A stretch of 64,000 nucleotides of DNA from Teredinibacter sp. KSP-S5-2. GTDB lineage: Bacteria > Pseudomonadota > Gammaproteobacteria > Pseudomonadales > Cellvibrionaceae. The DNA lies in NCBI RefSeq assembly GCF_032773895.1, contig NZ_CP120416.1, positions 3,687,001-3,751,000 on the forward strand, given 5' to 3'. The translations under genes and the position numbers were made by a program. This document shows, one piece after another, positions 50,455 to 62,235 of this stretch. How positions within the stretch are numbered: position 1 is the stretch's first letter; every line of letters begins with the position of its first letter. The notes beneath the pieces were generated by a model. The model made no database searches, was not told the DNA's origin, and saw only the letters and a list, made by a program, of their open reading frames with translations.

Positions 50455-51711
50455 ATGACAGTGATTTCAACATTAAATAAAAAGCTGGAACAAGATCGCC
50501 CTGGCAGCAAAATGACAGGGCTATTTAAAGAAAAACTTTTCCAGCATCTAAGCAAGCTTCGTTACGGCAAACTAACCATCGAGGAAAAGGGTAACGTATA
50601 TACTTTTGGCAACCCCCATCACGAAGGTGAGCTCTGTGCACATATTTATGTCAATCACGACACCGCGTACAGGGATTTTCTACTCGGCGGCTCAGTAGGA
50701 GGCGCAGAGGCCTATATCACAGGCCATTGGTCAACCCCAAATCTTCTCGATGTGGTTCGCTTGATGAGCCGAAACATAGACGTACTAAACCAACTTGATG
50801 GCTCGCGGTCGATTAAACAAAAGGTAACCGATACGCTCTACCGCCTTTACACTCGAAACTCAACTGTTCGAGCGAAAGAAAATATTACTGCCCACTATGA
50901 CTTAAGCAATGAGTTCTTCAGTTTGTTTCTCGATCCAAGCATGATGTACTCGTCTGCCATATTTACGGAAAACAAGCAGCCCTTAGAAGAAGCTGCGGTG
51001 CACAAACTGGACGTAATCTGTCAAAAATTACAACTCTCAGATGAAGATCACTTAGTTGAGATAGGTACAGGCTGGGGTGGCATGGCCATTCACGCGGCAA
51101 AAAACTACGGTTGCAAAGTAACGACCACAACGATTTCTGACAAGCAGTACCGTTATGCTAAGCAACGGGTAACGGAGGAAGGGCTGGAAAAACAAATCCA
51201 GGTTGTTAAGCAGGATTACCGGCAACTCACCGGAAAGTATGACAAGCTTGTTTCTATTGAAATGATTGAGGCTGTGGGCCACGAATACTACAAAGCGTAT
51301 TTCTCTGTATGCAATCGTCTGTTACGAGATAATGGGTTAGCGCTTATTCAAGCCATTACCGTTCCAGACAACCGCTACCAGCAGGCAAAGAATAACGTGG
51401 ATTTCATTAAACGCTATATATTTCCCGGTGGTTGCCTGCCCAGCCATTCGGCCTTGGCGGAAAGCATTCAGCAATATACCGATATGTCTTTGATTCACAT
51501 GGAAGAAATCGGCCTGGATTACGCCAAAACACTTGGCATCTGGCGTCAGAAATTTATCAACCACATTACAGAGGTAAAAGCGTTAGGTTTTGATGACACA
51601 TTTATACGCATGTGGGATTACTACTTAAATTACTGTCAAGGTGGCTTTCTCGAACGCGTGATAGGCACCGGGCAGTTTTTGTATGCCAAACCAAAATGGC
51701 ACTCGAATTAA
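50455..51711 (+). CDS. Cyclopropane-fatty-acyl-phospholipid synthase family methyltransferase
   Basis: A 418-residue SAM-dependent methyltransferase of the CFA/mycolic acid family. Binding motif LVEIGTGWGGMAIHAA, then TTTISDKQYRYAKQRV, IEMIEAVGHEYYKAYFSVCN, and KRYIFPGGCLPS at the membrane-lipid site. The N-terminal 150 residues are a helical lipid-handling region (FLLGGSVGGAEAYITGHW). It adds a methylene or methyl group to the double bond of membrane phospholipid acyl chains. Last gene of the five-gene operon, followed by a strong terminator. By analogy with ChrR/RpoE regulons it may be the UfaM-type enzyme that starts furan-fatty-acid formation. Confidence 0.9.
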   Translation: MTVISTLNKKLEQDRPGSKMTGLFKEKLFQHLSKLRYGKLTIEEKGNVYTFGNPHHEGELCAHIYVNHDTAYRDFLLGGSVGGAEAYITGHWSTPNLLDVVRLMSRNIDVLNQLDGSRSIKQKVTDTLYRLYTRNSTVRAKENITAHYDLSNEFFSLFLDPSMMYSSAIFTENKQPLEEAAVHKLDVICQKLQLSDEDHLVEIGTGWGGMAIHAAKNYGCKVTTTTISDKQYRYAKQRVTEEGLEKQIQVVKQDYRQLTGKYDKLVSIEMIEAVGHEYYKAYFSVCNRLLRDNGLALIQAITVPDNRYQQAKNNVDFIKRYIFPGGCLPSHSALAESIQQYTDMSLIHMEEIGLDYAKTLGIWRQKFINHITEVKALGFDDTFIRMWDYYLNYCQGGFLERVIGTGQFLYAKPKWHSN

Positions 51712-51763
51712 TAGTTCGTCCGAAAAATTATCAATATCCAGTAAGAGAATATTGAGCAACAGG

Positions 51764-51798
51764 AAATAAGGCGGCGACTCCGCCTTATTTTATTTTTA
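51764..51798 (+). terminator. Rho-independent terminator of the CFA operon
   Basis: AAATAAGGCGG pairs perfectly with CCGCCTTATTT around a CGACT loop, followed by TATTTTT. Confidence 0.93.
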
Positions 51799-52026
51799 TA
51801 AAAACTGTTTTCATCACACATCTAAAACCGCGCAAGCAAATTTACAAAAACAATTACTCGCACTCAAAAATAGTACCTTAGTACCAGAGCCGTATCGCAA
51901 CCCAAATACTCTCGACGATTAATTATTTTTCACGCCACTTTTTTCTGATTTATTCCCCACTTAATCAGCGGCGAGCATCGCCATTGCTATACTATGCTAC
52001 ACGCGTGGATGTTGCTGGAGTACAAC
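51799..52026. other. Spacer before the histidine-kinase operon
   Basis: After the terminator there are about 230 AT-rich bases with no gene, presumably holding the promoter of the kinase/receiver pair. No operator recognised. Confidence 0.4.
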
Positions 52027-53568
52027 ATGGACACATCAGACGATAACTACCTGAAGAATGAAATTCTGGATTCAAAATCCAAACTGCCTATTTTAAAAAT
52101 CCTACAGAACGGGATGAACGGCGGTTTTACCTATCAGGATCTGAAATCGCCCGAGCAAATGTGGATCAGTGAGCAATTTTGGCAATCACTGGGCTACAGC
52201 GATAAAACCAAACAGCCCAGTACTGCAGAACGCAACAACGTAATCTACGCAGAAGATCTATCCAATTACCAAAAAAATTGTAACCTCAACCAGCTACCTT
52301 GCCTTGAGGATCCCTATATCGTTCGGTGTAAACACTTTGATGGCAGTACATGTTGGCTGGAGTGTAATGACTTTCTTGTTTCCGACGACGACAATCAACC
52401 TCACCGACTGCTCACAATTTATAACAATATTACTAAACTAAAACAGCTCAAAGCCGAACACGACAATGTGGCTGAGCGATTTGAGCTTGTAGCGCAAGGA
52501 GCCAGTGTTGGTATATGGGACTGGTATGACTCCAGTTCCGATGATGCTTATTGGACACCCAAGTTTTATGAACTCCTTGGTTACGAAAATAATGAGCTAC
52601 ATGCCAGTCTCTCCGGTTTTTTATCGTTACTCCACCCGGAAGACCATGAAGAGGTAATGAAAGCCGTTAATGAGCATATAAAAACCGGTATTCCTTATGA
52701 CATAAAATACCGACTAAAAACAAAATCAGGGAAATACAAATGGTTTCGCGCATCCGCAGCATCTTCGCTTGACGCCGTTGGTTCACCACGACGCATGGTC
52801 GGCACCATTCAGGATATTAATGATTTAAAACTGAATCAGGATAAACTGGAAAAAGCCATCACCCAGTTAAAAAGCTCGAACAATGACCTTGAACAATTTG
52901 CCTATGTCGCCTCCCATGACCTTCAGGAACCGATTCGGGTTATTTCAAGTTATGTGCAATTAATAAACCGACGCTACCGCAATACCTTTGATAGTGATGG
53001 TGAAGAGTTTCTTGCCTTTATCGTCGATGCCTGTAAACGCATGCAAACCCTCATTAATGACTTGTTGGATTTTTCCCGGTTGGGACGTGGTACGCCTGAG
53101 AAGAAACAGGTTAACCTGAATGAAATTGTCACCAACATTCAATCATTTCTGGCAAATAAAATTGAAGAAACCCATGCGGTAATTAAAGTTGACGCCTTGC
53201 CAACTGTGATAGCCAGTCCAAGCCAAATGGAGAGACTATTTCAGAATTTGATAGGAAACAGCCTGAAGTATGTCAAAGAAGGCGTTCCACCAGAAGTGCG
53301 CATAGGCGTTGAAGAAACAGCTCAAAGCTGGCAAATATTTATTAATGACAATGGTATCGGTATCGATCCCAAGTACTTCGACAAAATATTTGTGATTTTC
53401 CAACGATTACATGCCATAGACGAATACAGCGGCACAGGTGTGGGGCTGGCCGTCTGTAAGCGGATTGTGGATTCTCATGGAGGAGAGATCTGGGTGGACT
53501 CCGCACCGGGAGAAGGCACAACATTCACATTTACACTTCCCAAAAAAAACCAACCTTCCATTGTCTAA
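52027..53568 (+). CDS. PAS-domain sensor histidine kinase (cytoplasmic)
   Basis: A 513-residue kinase without transmembrane helices. Two PAS domains: the first degenerate (about 20-130), the second with PAC (RFELVAQGASVGIWDWYDSS ... YDIKYRLKTKSGKYKWFRAS). Then a HisKA domain with the phosphorylated His297 in YVASHDLQEPIRVISSYVQL, and HATPase_c (LFQNLIGNSLKYVKEGVP, INDNGIGIDPKYFDKIF, YSGTGVGLAVCKRIVDSHGG). The DHP is of the bacteriophytochrome-like subtype. Start at 52027 (GGAG upstream). It is followed by a receiver gene 20 bases later, its probable partner. Confidence 0.92.
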   Translation: MDTSDDNYLKNEILDSKSKLPILKILQNGMNGGFTYQDLKSPEQMWISEQFWQSLGYSDKTKQPSTAERNNVIYAEDLSNYQKNCNLNQLPCLEDPYIVRCKHFDGSTCWLECNDFLVSDDDNQPHRLLTIYNNITKLKQLKAEHDNVAERFELVAQGASVGIWDWYDSSSDDAYWTPKFYELLGYENNELHASLSGFLSLLHPEDHEEVMKAVNEHIKTGIPYDIKYRLKTKSGKYKWFRASAASSLDAVGSPRRMVGTIQDINDLKLNQDKLEKAITQLKSSNNDLEQFAYVASHDLQEPIRVISSYVQLINRRYRNTFDSDGEEFLAFIVDACKRMQTLINDLLDFSRLGRGTPEKKQVNLNEIVTNIQSFLANKIEETHAVIKVDALPTVIASPSQMERLFQNLIGNSLKYVKEGVPPEVRIGVEETAQSWQIFINDNGIGIDPKYFDKIFVIFQRLHAIDEYSGTGVGLAVCKRIVDSHGGEIWVDSAPGEGTTFTFTLPKKNQPSIV

Positions 53569-53587
53569 TAACAAATAGGGATCAACA

Positions 53588-54049
53588 GTGAATTTAGTTA
53601 ATAAGTCGTGTATTGATATTCTATTGGTCGAAGATAATCCGGCCGATGCCAGGTTAACCATTGAAGCGTTAAAGGATGGCAAACTTTCCAACTACAAGCA
53701 ACTGCATCATGTTACCGATGGCGAACAGGCCCTGCAGTATTTATTCAATGAAGAACCCTTCACCGATGCCATTCGCCCAGATTTAATACTGCTCGACATT
53801 AACATGCCCAAATTAAATGGGATTGAAGTGCTTAAAAAAATACGTTCGACTCCGAATTTAAGCGGTATCCCCGTGGTCATGCTTACCACATCGCGCTCGG
53901 AAGAAGATGTAATCAAATCGTATAATCTACACGCGAACTGCTACGTATCCAAACCAGTTGATTTTTCCAGCTTCATTGAAGTCGTCAGCAGTATTGAAGA
54001 TTTCTGGTTTTCGGTGGTTCGTTTACCCCACAGCATGGTTAATAGTTAG
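53588..54049 (+). CDS. Single-domain response regulator (Rcp1-like receiver)
   Basis: A 153-residue stand-alone receiver. Acidic pocket (LLVEDNPADARLTIEAL), phospho-acceptor Asp70 in DLILLDINMPKLNGIEVL, the Thr at LTTSRSEEDV and Lys in YVSKPVDFSSF are all present. Insert EEPFTDA before the phospho-acceptor helix is typical of the Rcp1/phytochrome-associated type. It starts with GTG. It probably receives phosphate from the kinase encoded just upstream. The 3' end overlaps the convergent GGDEF/EAL gene by 27 bases. Confidence 0.9.
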   Translation: MNLVNKSCIDILLVEDNPADARLTIEALKDGKLSNYKQLHHVTDGEQALQYLFNEEPFTDAIRPDLILLDINMPKLNGIEVLKKIRSTPNLSGIPVVMLTTSRSEEDVIKSYNLHANCYVSKPVDFSSFIEVVSSIEDFWFSVVRLPHSMVNS

Positions 54050-55750
54050 GGTGTCTTTCAGACCATCGAGAGAGACTGGGTGGGAAAAATAAAAACCTTG
54101 TAGAAAATCGGCCCCCATTAACGTCAGGGCACGAGCAACATCTTTTGTTTCAACCCCTTCCACAACCACACTTTTACCCAAAGCATGAGCCAGGCGGATC
54201 ATGCCTTTGGTTATCAACTGGTGAGATTTACTGGAAGACAGATCCTCAACAAACGTTCGATCAATTTTCAATATTTCCGCAGGAATATCCATTAGGTACT
54301 TCATACTGCTATAGCCGGTGCCAAAGTCATCGATTGCAATAAGAACCCCCATATCAACCAACTCATTCAACGCCGACATCATTTGGTCTATGTCGTTCAG
54401 CAAAACATTTTCTGTAATTTCCAGCACTAACCAGGAAGAATCAAAACCCGCATCTTCAAGGCAATCCGCCACACAACGAATAAACGTTGGGTCTTTTAAT
54501 TGCAAGGGGGAAACATTAATGGTTAATTGCGGAATCCGTTTCAGGTTGCCAAATTGTGCTTTAAATTGCGTGCATGCCTCTTTCAACACCCATTCACCAA
54601 CGGTACGAATCATCTGATTCTTTTCCAGATACGGTATAAATTCTGTTGGTGGCACGATATTGCCTTCGTTATCGGTCCAACGGAGTAATGTTTCCACTGC
54701 GGAAATTACGCCCGTTTGTGTATTAATAATGGGTTGAAACTCAAGATGAAACTGGGTTTTCTTTAATGCTGAACGCAACTGTATAAGCATTTTCGAACTG
54801 CGCAACGATTCTTTGGCAAAGTGCTCATCGTATAAACAATAACAGTCACCACCATCGTATTTAGCTCGATACATGGCTTCATCAGCACTTTGAATAAAAC
54901 GATCAATGCCGATGTGATTATTTCGCCCTTGATATATCGCACAACCAACACTGCAACTTACGGCAAGCTCTATTCCACCACGGGTATAGAAAGTTTCTCT
55001 CATAGCAGCGAGAACTTTATCGGCCAGCGGTATCGAAAATTCAAAATCAAATTCTGAAGCATCGGCAACAATGGCAAATTCATCTCCACCCAGACGAGCA
55101 CAGAAGTCTGACTGACGAATACAGGACTTAATCCTGTTGGCCGCTTCAATTAAAAACGTATCGCCTTCCAGATGCCCAAAGGTGTCGTTTATTTGTTTAA
55201 AACCGTCGAAATCCAGATATAACAAGGTGATATTACTATGCAGTCGACTGGCTCTGGAAAGTGCATTTTTTAAATACCCCATAAAATGGGCACGATTTGG
55301 CAAACCAGTTAAACCATCCGTTAATGCCTGATCGCGAATTTTAGTATCAATTCTTTGACGTTCACAGGCGTAAAAAATTGATTTAACCAGCATATCGCCG
55401 CCACAGTTATCTTTGACCAGATAATCCTGTGCGCCAAGTTGCAAAGCCTGGATACCCAATTCTTCATGTCGGGTGCCGGTAAGAACAATAAGCGCCACTT
55501 CAGGAAAACGATTGTGTAAGGTTTCAACGCTGCTTAAGCCTAGCGAGTCAGGTAAAGATAAATCAAGAAGAACAACATCCATTCTCTCCTTTTCAAGTAA
55601 GGTATAGGCATCGGCTAACTTGGTACAGTGCCACAGAAGTATCCTGGAAGTAGAAAAATCCTTAATTGATTCTTTTACCAATCTTGCATAAGCCAAATTA
55701 TCTTCAACATGCAACACTCGAATCGAGCTACTATTACTGTAGGTTTCCAT
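54023..55750 (-). CDS. Response regulator with GGDEF and EAL domains
   Basis: A 575-residue c-di-GMP-turnover protein. REC domain with Asp63 (MDVVLLDLSLPDSLGLSSVE), GGDEF domain (ALTDGLTGLPNRAHFMGYLK, DFDGFKQINDTFGHLEGD, CARLGGDEFAIVAD; motif intact), and EAL domain with AVETLLRWTDNEGN (Glu kept; the motif is ETL not EAL), TEFIPYLEKNQMI, ITENVLLND, IAIDDFGTGYSSMKYLM and LKIDRTFVEDL. Both activities may exist; metal and substrate residues of the phosphodiesterase appear present. Convergent with the receiver gene, so it may be linked to the same signal. Confidence 0.93.
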   Translation of the reverse strand: METYSNSSSIRVLHVEDNLAYARLVKESIKDFSTSRILLWHCTKLADAYTLLEKERMDVVLLDLSLPDSLGLSSVETLHNRFPEVALIVLTGTRHEELGIQALQLGAQDYLVKDNCGGDMLVKSIFYACERQRIDTKIRDQALTDGLTGLPNRAHFMGYLKNALSRASRLHSNITLLYLDFDGFKQINDTFGHLEGDTFLIEAANRIKSCIRQSDFCARLGGDEFAIVADASEFDFEFSIPLADKVLAAMRETFYTRGGIELAVSCSVGCAIYQGRNNHIGIDRFIQSADEAMYRAKYDGGDCYCLYDEHFAKESLRSSKMLIQLRSALKKTQFHLEFQPIINTQTGVISAVETLLRWTDNEGNIVPPTEFIPYLEKNQMIRTVGEWVLKEACTQFKAQFGNLKRIPQLTINVSPLQLKDPTFIRCVADCLEDAGFDSSWLVLEITENVLLNDIDQMMSALNELVDMGVLIAIDDFGTGYSSMKYLMDIPAEILKIDRTFVEDLSSSKSHQLITKGMIRLAHALGKSVVVEGVETKDVARALTLMGADFLQGFYFSHPVSLDGLKDTLTINHAVG

Positions 55751-56537
55751 CTCTATACCTTAGCCATACGCAAAGATAAACTAAGTTTAGACACTCCCCT
55801 CCAGACGTCTACAAACGCAAGCAATTACCTCAAAAAAAATGTCGCTATTTACCTCGTAAAATCTTTTAAAGTGTTTTTTCCGCGAAAAACACGGAATTTA
55901 ATTTAGAAAACACACAAAAATGTATTAAATAATTCGGCTACCACATTAAAAATCAAACACAAATTTGACCACACCTATAGTTTCAATCAACCAAAACACA
56001 CAAGTATGAAACAAAATAAACCAACAAAAATTCTTTTTATAATAACCAGACTTAACCAGAAACATAGCCTTCACGCCACCATCATTCATGTAGAAACAAA
56101 AAAACAAACGACGAGAAGGTTTCATGCGCCAACCATATCCACTTAATCATTGGCAAGCAGAACAAGCCATTATAGATATGTGATTTTCTATAGCCAAAAA
56201 CTCGTGGTGTCGCGAAAAAAAACCAACTATGATTTTATGAATTATTGGGGTCTGCTCACACACTGATTTATGAATAACCGAATCGTCTGCTTTTCTGATC
56301 ACGAGAATGAAGCGCCAGGCATAGAATATAAGAACGTACAATAACGACACAGAGTGAAAAAACTTCCAACTCAAATGGGTATGGCATAAAACACGCTGAC
56401 TGTAACTTGTCGTTTATTTGATTCTCCAGGCAACACGTCCCCGAGTCAGAACGAGAGTAGTATTTTTTACTGCCGTAATTGATTAGTCAGATTGTGCGGA
56501 TCTAAAACATAACCCGGTATGTCACGGAAGGTTATTA
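55751..56537. other. Long intergenic region, no gene seen
   Basis: About 790 bases, strongly AT-rich. A short minus-strand frame (56147-56374) has no family resemblance and no ribosome-binding site and was not accepted. No RNA gene, attC or strong hairpin recognised. The promoter of the GGDEF/EAL gene should be at the left. Confidence 0.45.
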
Positions 56538-56999
56538 ATGTCGAGATATCAATACCTAGAACACACGTTGCGATTTCTTTCTCCAACAACACGAAAAGGC
56601 CAGAGGAATATTGTATTTATACTCGCAGGGTTCAGCTTATTATTGTTATCACTTACTTCTGCTTGGCGAGCAACAAGGGACTTGATCTTCCACACAGGCA
56701 ATCCTGGCCACACCATCCCCTACAACCAATATGAAGCGGAAGTGCTCTGCCAGAATCAGATGAGAGAAAATATTGGTGATACACTTTTGCGCTCACATGT
56801 TGACAATCATTCTTCACGGCTCGATAACGTATCCGGTATTTACCGTATCTATTTAAAAGCAGACGTGGGAACCTTACGCGACTATAAAGAGGTGATGGTT
56901 TATTGCCAGGTAAACCAGTACAACAAACAACTCAGTTATTTCAAAACGGTTGACCCATCAAAAAAACCCTTTTCTTATGCTGATATTCAGTTCTTTTAA
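56538..56999 (+). CDS. Small membrane-anchored protein of unknown function
   Basis: A 153-residue protein with one hydrophobic segment near residues 26-45 (IVFILAGFSLLLLSLTSAWR) and a mostly polar C-terminal domain presumably in the periplasm. There are a few cysteines (LCQNQM, VYCQVN). No family recognised. The start is supported by GGAAGG upstream. It stands alone, 370 bases before the chitinase gene and on the same strand. Confidence 0.6.
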   Translation: MSRYQYLEHTLRFLSPTTRKGQRNIVFILAGFSLLLLSLTSAWRATRDLIFHTGNPGHTIPYNQYEAEVLCQNQMRENIGDTLLRSHVDNHSSRLDNVSGIYRIYLKADVGTLRDYKEVMVYCQVNQYNKQLSYFKTVDPSKKPFSYADIQFF

Positions 57000-59792
<2,793 letters not shown>

Positions 59793-59812
59793 TCTTGTTG
59801 TACTTCTAGAAA

Positions 59813-59836
59813 AGCGGCCACAGGCCGCTTTTTTTA
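59813..59836 (+). terminator. Rho-independent terminator of the chitinase gene
   Basis: AGCGGCC-ACA-GGCCGCT stem-loop followed by seven T. Confidence 0.93.
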
Positions 59837-59954
59837 TTCTGTTTTCTTTTGTTCCCCGCTGCAACGCAGCAAGAAATAAATTCTTGATGCCACACGCACA
59901 ACGGCTATTCTTTAATAGTGTTGCGATACCATTCTGCGATTTCTGAGCCTTTGG

Positions 59955-60839
59955 ATGCGTAAAATTTATTGCCTAGCCAGTGCTTTATTCTGCCTTTTGG
60001 TTACGTTTGAAGCCTCCTCCGCCACCGTGTTTATTTCCGATAAGGTGAATGAAGATCTCGGGCTGTTTCTCGGTGGGGAAAGTATTGAGTCCATCGACAA
60101 CTTTGATCGCCCCGCTGCACGCAGAGAAGTTGTCGAAGTTGTTTTACTGCATCTGGCCCTTAAGGCAGGCGGCTATCCATACAAAATCACCATTGTAGCC
60201 AAGAACCTGCCCTATCTAAGAGGAATCGCTCAGGTCAGCGAAGGCAAGTTTTCCGTGCTGGGCAGTAGCGTCTGGAAATACAGCAGCGAATCCTATGACA
60301 ATATTTGGATAAGCTCCCCAATTATTAAGGCTTATGAATATCACGCTGGCCTGTACACCTCTCCCAGAAACCAGAAAGCCCTCAAAGCCCAAAATCGTGA
60401 AGACATCAGTCAGTTAACGGCCGTCTCCAATAAAACTTGGCAAGTAGATTGGGTCACACTTAAATCCTTACCCCTCAAACATATCTTTCACACCACAGAT
60501 TGGGACAGAGGCGTATTACTCGTCGATCAGTTACGGGCTGACTTTATGCTGTATTCTTTTCGCGCGGCGCCTTATATGGAAGAACTTGCCATGAAGCATA
60601 CGCTTAATGAAAGCAATGGGGCGCGATTAATTACACTGGTCCCCATCCCAGGGTTAAAAGTCAGGCTTGATGGAACACGGCACTGGGTGGTCAGCAAGAA
60701 AGACAAATTTGGTCCAGAAGTGTATAGCGCATTGGAAAAAGGCATAAAAATTCTGGACGACTCTGGCGTTCGTCTAAAAGCATTTAGAGAATCACACTTT
60801 TTATCGAAAGACACAGAAAGCTGGCAACTACTTAATTAG
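59955..60839 (+). CDS. Periplasmic substrate-binding-protein-like protein (paralogue 3)
   Basis: A 294-residue exported protein with a clear signal peptide (MRKIYCLASALFCLLVTFEA, ending SSA). It is a paralogue of the proteins at 21106-22026 and 22720-23655, sharing DNFDRPAARREVVEVVLLHL, GGYPYK, SQLTAVSNKTWQVDWVTLKS, LKHIFHTTDWDRG, LRADFMLYSF, LDGTRHWVVSKKDK and the end TESWQLLN. It lies about 160 bases after the chitinase terminator, as paralogue 1 lies beside the GH5 enzyme. The genomic pattern suggests a link to carbohydrate uptake or sensing. No transporter gene accompanies it. Convergent with the sensor-kinase gene, overlapping by eight bases. Confidence 0.75.
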   Translation: MRKIYCLASALFCLLVTFEASSATVFISDKVNEDLGLFLGGESIESIDNFDRPAARREVVEVVLLHLALKAGGYPYKITIVAKNLPYLRGIAQVSEGKFSVLGSSVWKYSSESYDNIWISSPIIKAYEYHAGLYTSPRNQKALKAQNREDISQLTAVSNKTWQVDWVTLKSLPLKHIFHTTDWDRGVLLVDQLRADFMLYSFRAAPYMEELAMKHTLNESNGARLITLVPIPGLKVRLDGTRHWVVSKKDKFGPEVYSALEKGIKILDDSGVRLKAFRESHFLSKDTESWQLLN

Positions 60840-62148
60840 CATTTAGGCTAGATCTCGGTAGCTCAATGGTGACCACTAAACCACCCTCTTGAGCATTGGC
60901 AAATTGTAGCTTGCCACCATGCTTTTCTACGGCTCGACCTGCGATACTTAATCCCAACCCAAATCCATCAACAGACTCACTGGCCTGCGCACGATAAAAA
61001 GGTTGTGCTAGCTGGGTTAAATCTTTTTCATCCACACCTGGGCCGTAATCCCGAACACGAATAACCACCGAGGTGTCAGAACTGCTTAATGCAATATCAA
61101 TAGCTTTATCGGAAGGGGTATGCTTACAACAATTACCGACAATATTTTCCAGCGCCGTGGCTAAAAGTTCGGGGTAGCCATGTAGTTTTAGGCTACCATC
61201 TTGCTCCGTTATACTTAAATTAATTTTCCTACCGGGACAGGTAAACCCTATATTTTCAACTTGCTCGACTAACAAATCCGCAGGGGAAAACTCTTCCGCA
61301 GAATACGTCCTCTGATTCAGGCGGGAGAAATCCAGGATTTTCTGAATAAGTGCATTTATTTTTTCACACTCAGTATGAACACGATTCAAGTGAGCACTTT
61401 CTCCAAACTGCTTTTCCATCAACCCGGCACAAGTTTGCAACCTGGCCAGTGGGGCTCGTAGTTCGTGGGAAACATCATGTAATAGTTGTTGTTGTGATTG
61501 GGAATGTTTTTCAACCTGGGCAATCATAAATTGCAAATCTTTTGCGAGCTCACCAATCTCATCCCCTCGCTTTAACACCGAACGCTCAAACTCAACCTCA
61601 CCCCCTTCTTCAGCATACTTTCGACTCGCCTGTCCAAGACGGGTTAACGGCCTGGATATACTGAAACTGAAAATGACGCTCAACAAAACGGAGACAGCAA
61701 GAATCAAAAAAAACTGCAAAAAAGTTATGCGTTTTAGACCATCAACAATAATTCGCGGAGGGGGAGGCCTGCGTGTTTGCACAATATATTCATGTCCATT
61801 CGCCCCTTCCAACGGAAACGAAATGAGCCCGCCCTCATTCAACATTTCCGGGTTAATTTCGTATATGATTTCATCACCCGACAGGATTCGAATACCGTTA
61901 CCTTCCAGGAAACGTCTCCCCCGTTCAAAACGAGGACGAAAACCAGGCTGCGTGAGATTTTCCCCTCCGGTAATGCCGAAGTTCTCATACTCCTGAATTT
62001 TCCGGTAAGCAAAGTGCGTTAACACACGTTGATGAGGTGGCGACAGCCGATTATTTTCAAGGCCAGTAATTACAATACTGGCAGTGATCAAAAATATTGA
62101 AAACTGCGCAAGAAAAAAAGCAAAAAAGAATTTCCAGAACAAACGCAT
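60832..62148 (-). CDS. cpxA: Cpx-like sensor histidine kinase
   Basis: A 438-residue inner-membrane kinase: transmembrane 1 (about 8-30), a periplasmic region with the CpxA-like LTHFAYRKIQEYENFG and a proline-rich end (RRPPPPRI), transmembrane 2 (about 143-165), HAMP (SRPLTRLGQASRKYAEEG), HisKA with QQQLLHDVSHELRAPLARLQ, then HATPase (NIVGNCCKHTPSDK, VRDYGPGVDEKDL, GFGLGLSIAGRAVEKHGG). It would phosphorylate the regulator encoded just upstream in response to envelope stress. The regulator gene precedes it by 87 bases on the same strand. Confidence 0.9.
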   Translation of the reverse strand: MRLFWKFFFAFFLAQFSIFLITASIVITGLENNRLSPPHQRVLTHFAYRKIQEYENFGITGGENLTQPGFRPRFERGRRFLEGNGIRILSGDEIIYEINPEMLNEGGLISFPLEGANGHEYIVQTRRPPPPRIIVDGLKRITFLQFFLILAVSVLLSVIFSFSISRPLTRLGQASRKYAEEGGEVEFERSVLKRGDEIGELAKDLQFMIAQVEKHSQSQQQLLHDVSHELRAPLARLQTCAGLMEKQFGESAHLNRVHTECEKINALIQKILDFSRLNQRTYSAEEFSPADLLVEQVENIGFTCPGRKINLSITEQDGSLKLHGYPELLATALENIVGNCCKHTPSDKAIDIALSSSDTSVVIRVRDYGPGVDEKDLTQLAQPFYRAQASESVDGFGLGLSIAGRAVEKHGGKLQFANAQEGGLVVTIELPRSSLNAN

Positions 62149-62235
62149 ACTAGAGCCTGATAACTCGAGTTAAATAATTCATAGCACCTCTCATCACTTG
62201 GTACTACTGACACATTCTCGCTTCAACATAGATAA

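Noticed and set aside
56147-56374. 75-codon minus-strand frame in the 56 kb gap
   Set aside because: No ribosome-binding site, no family resemblance and unusual composition; judged a chance frame.
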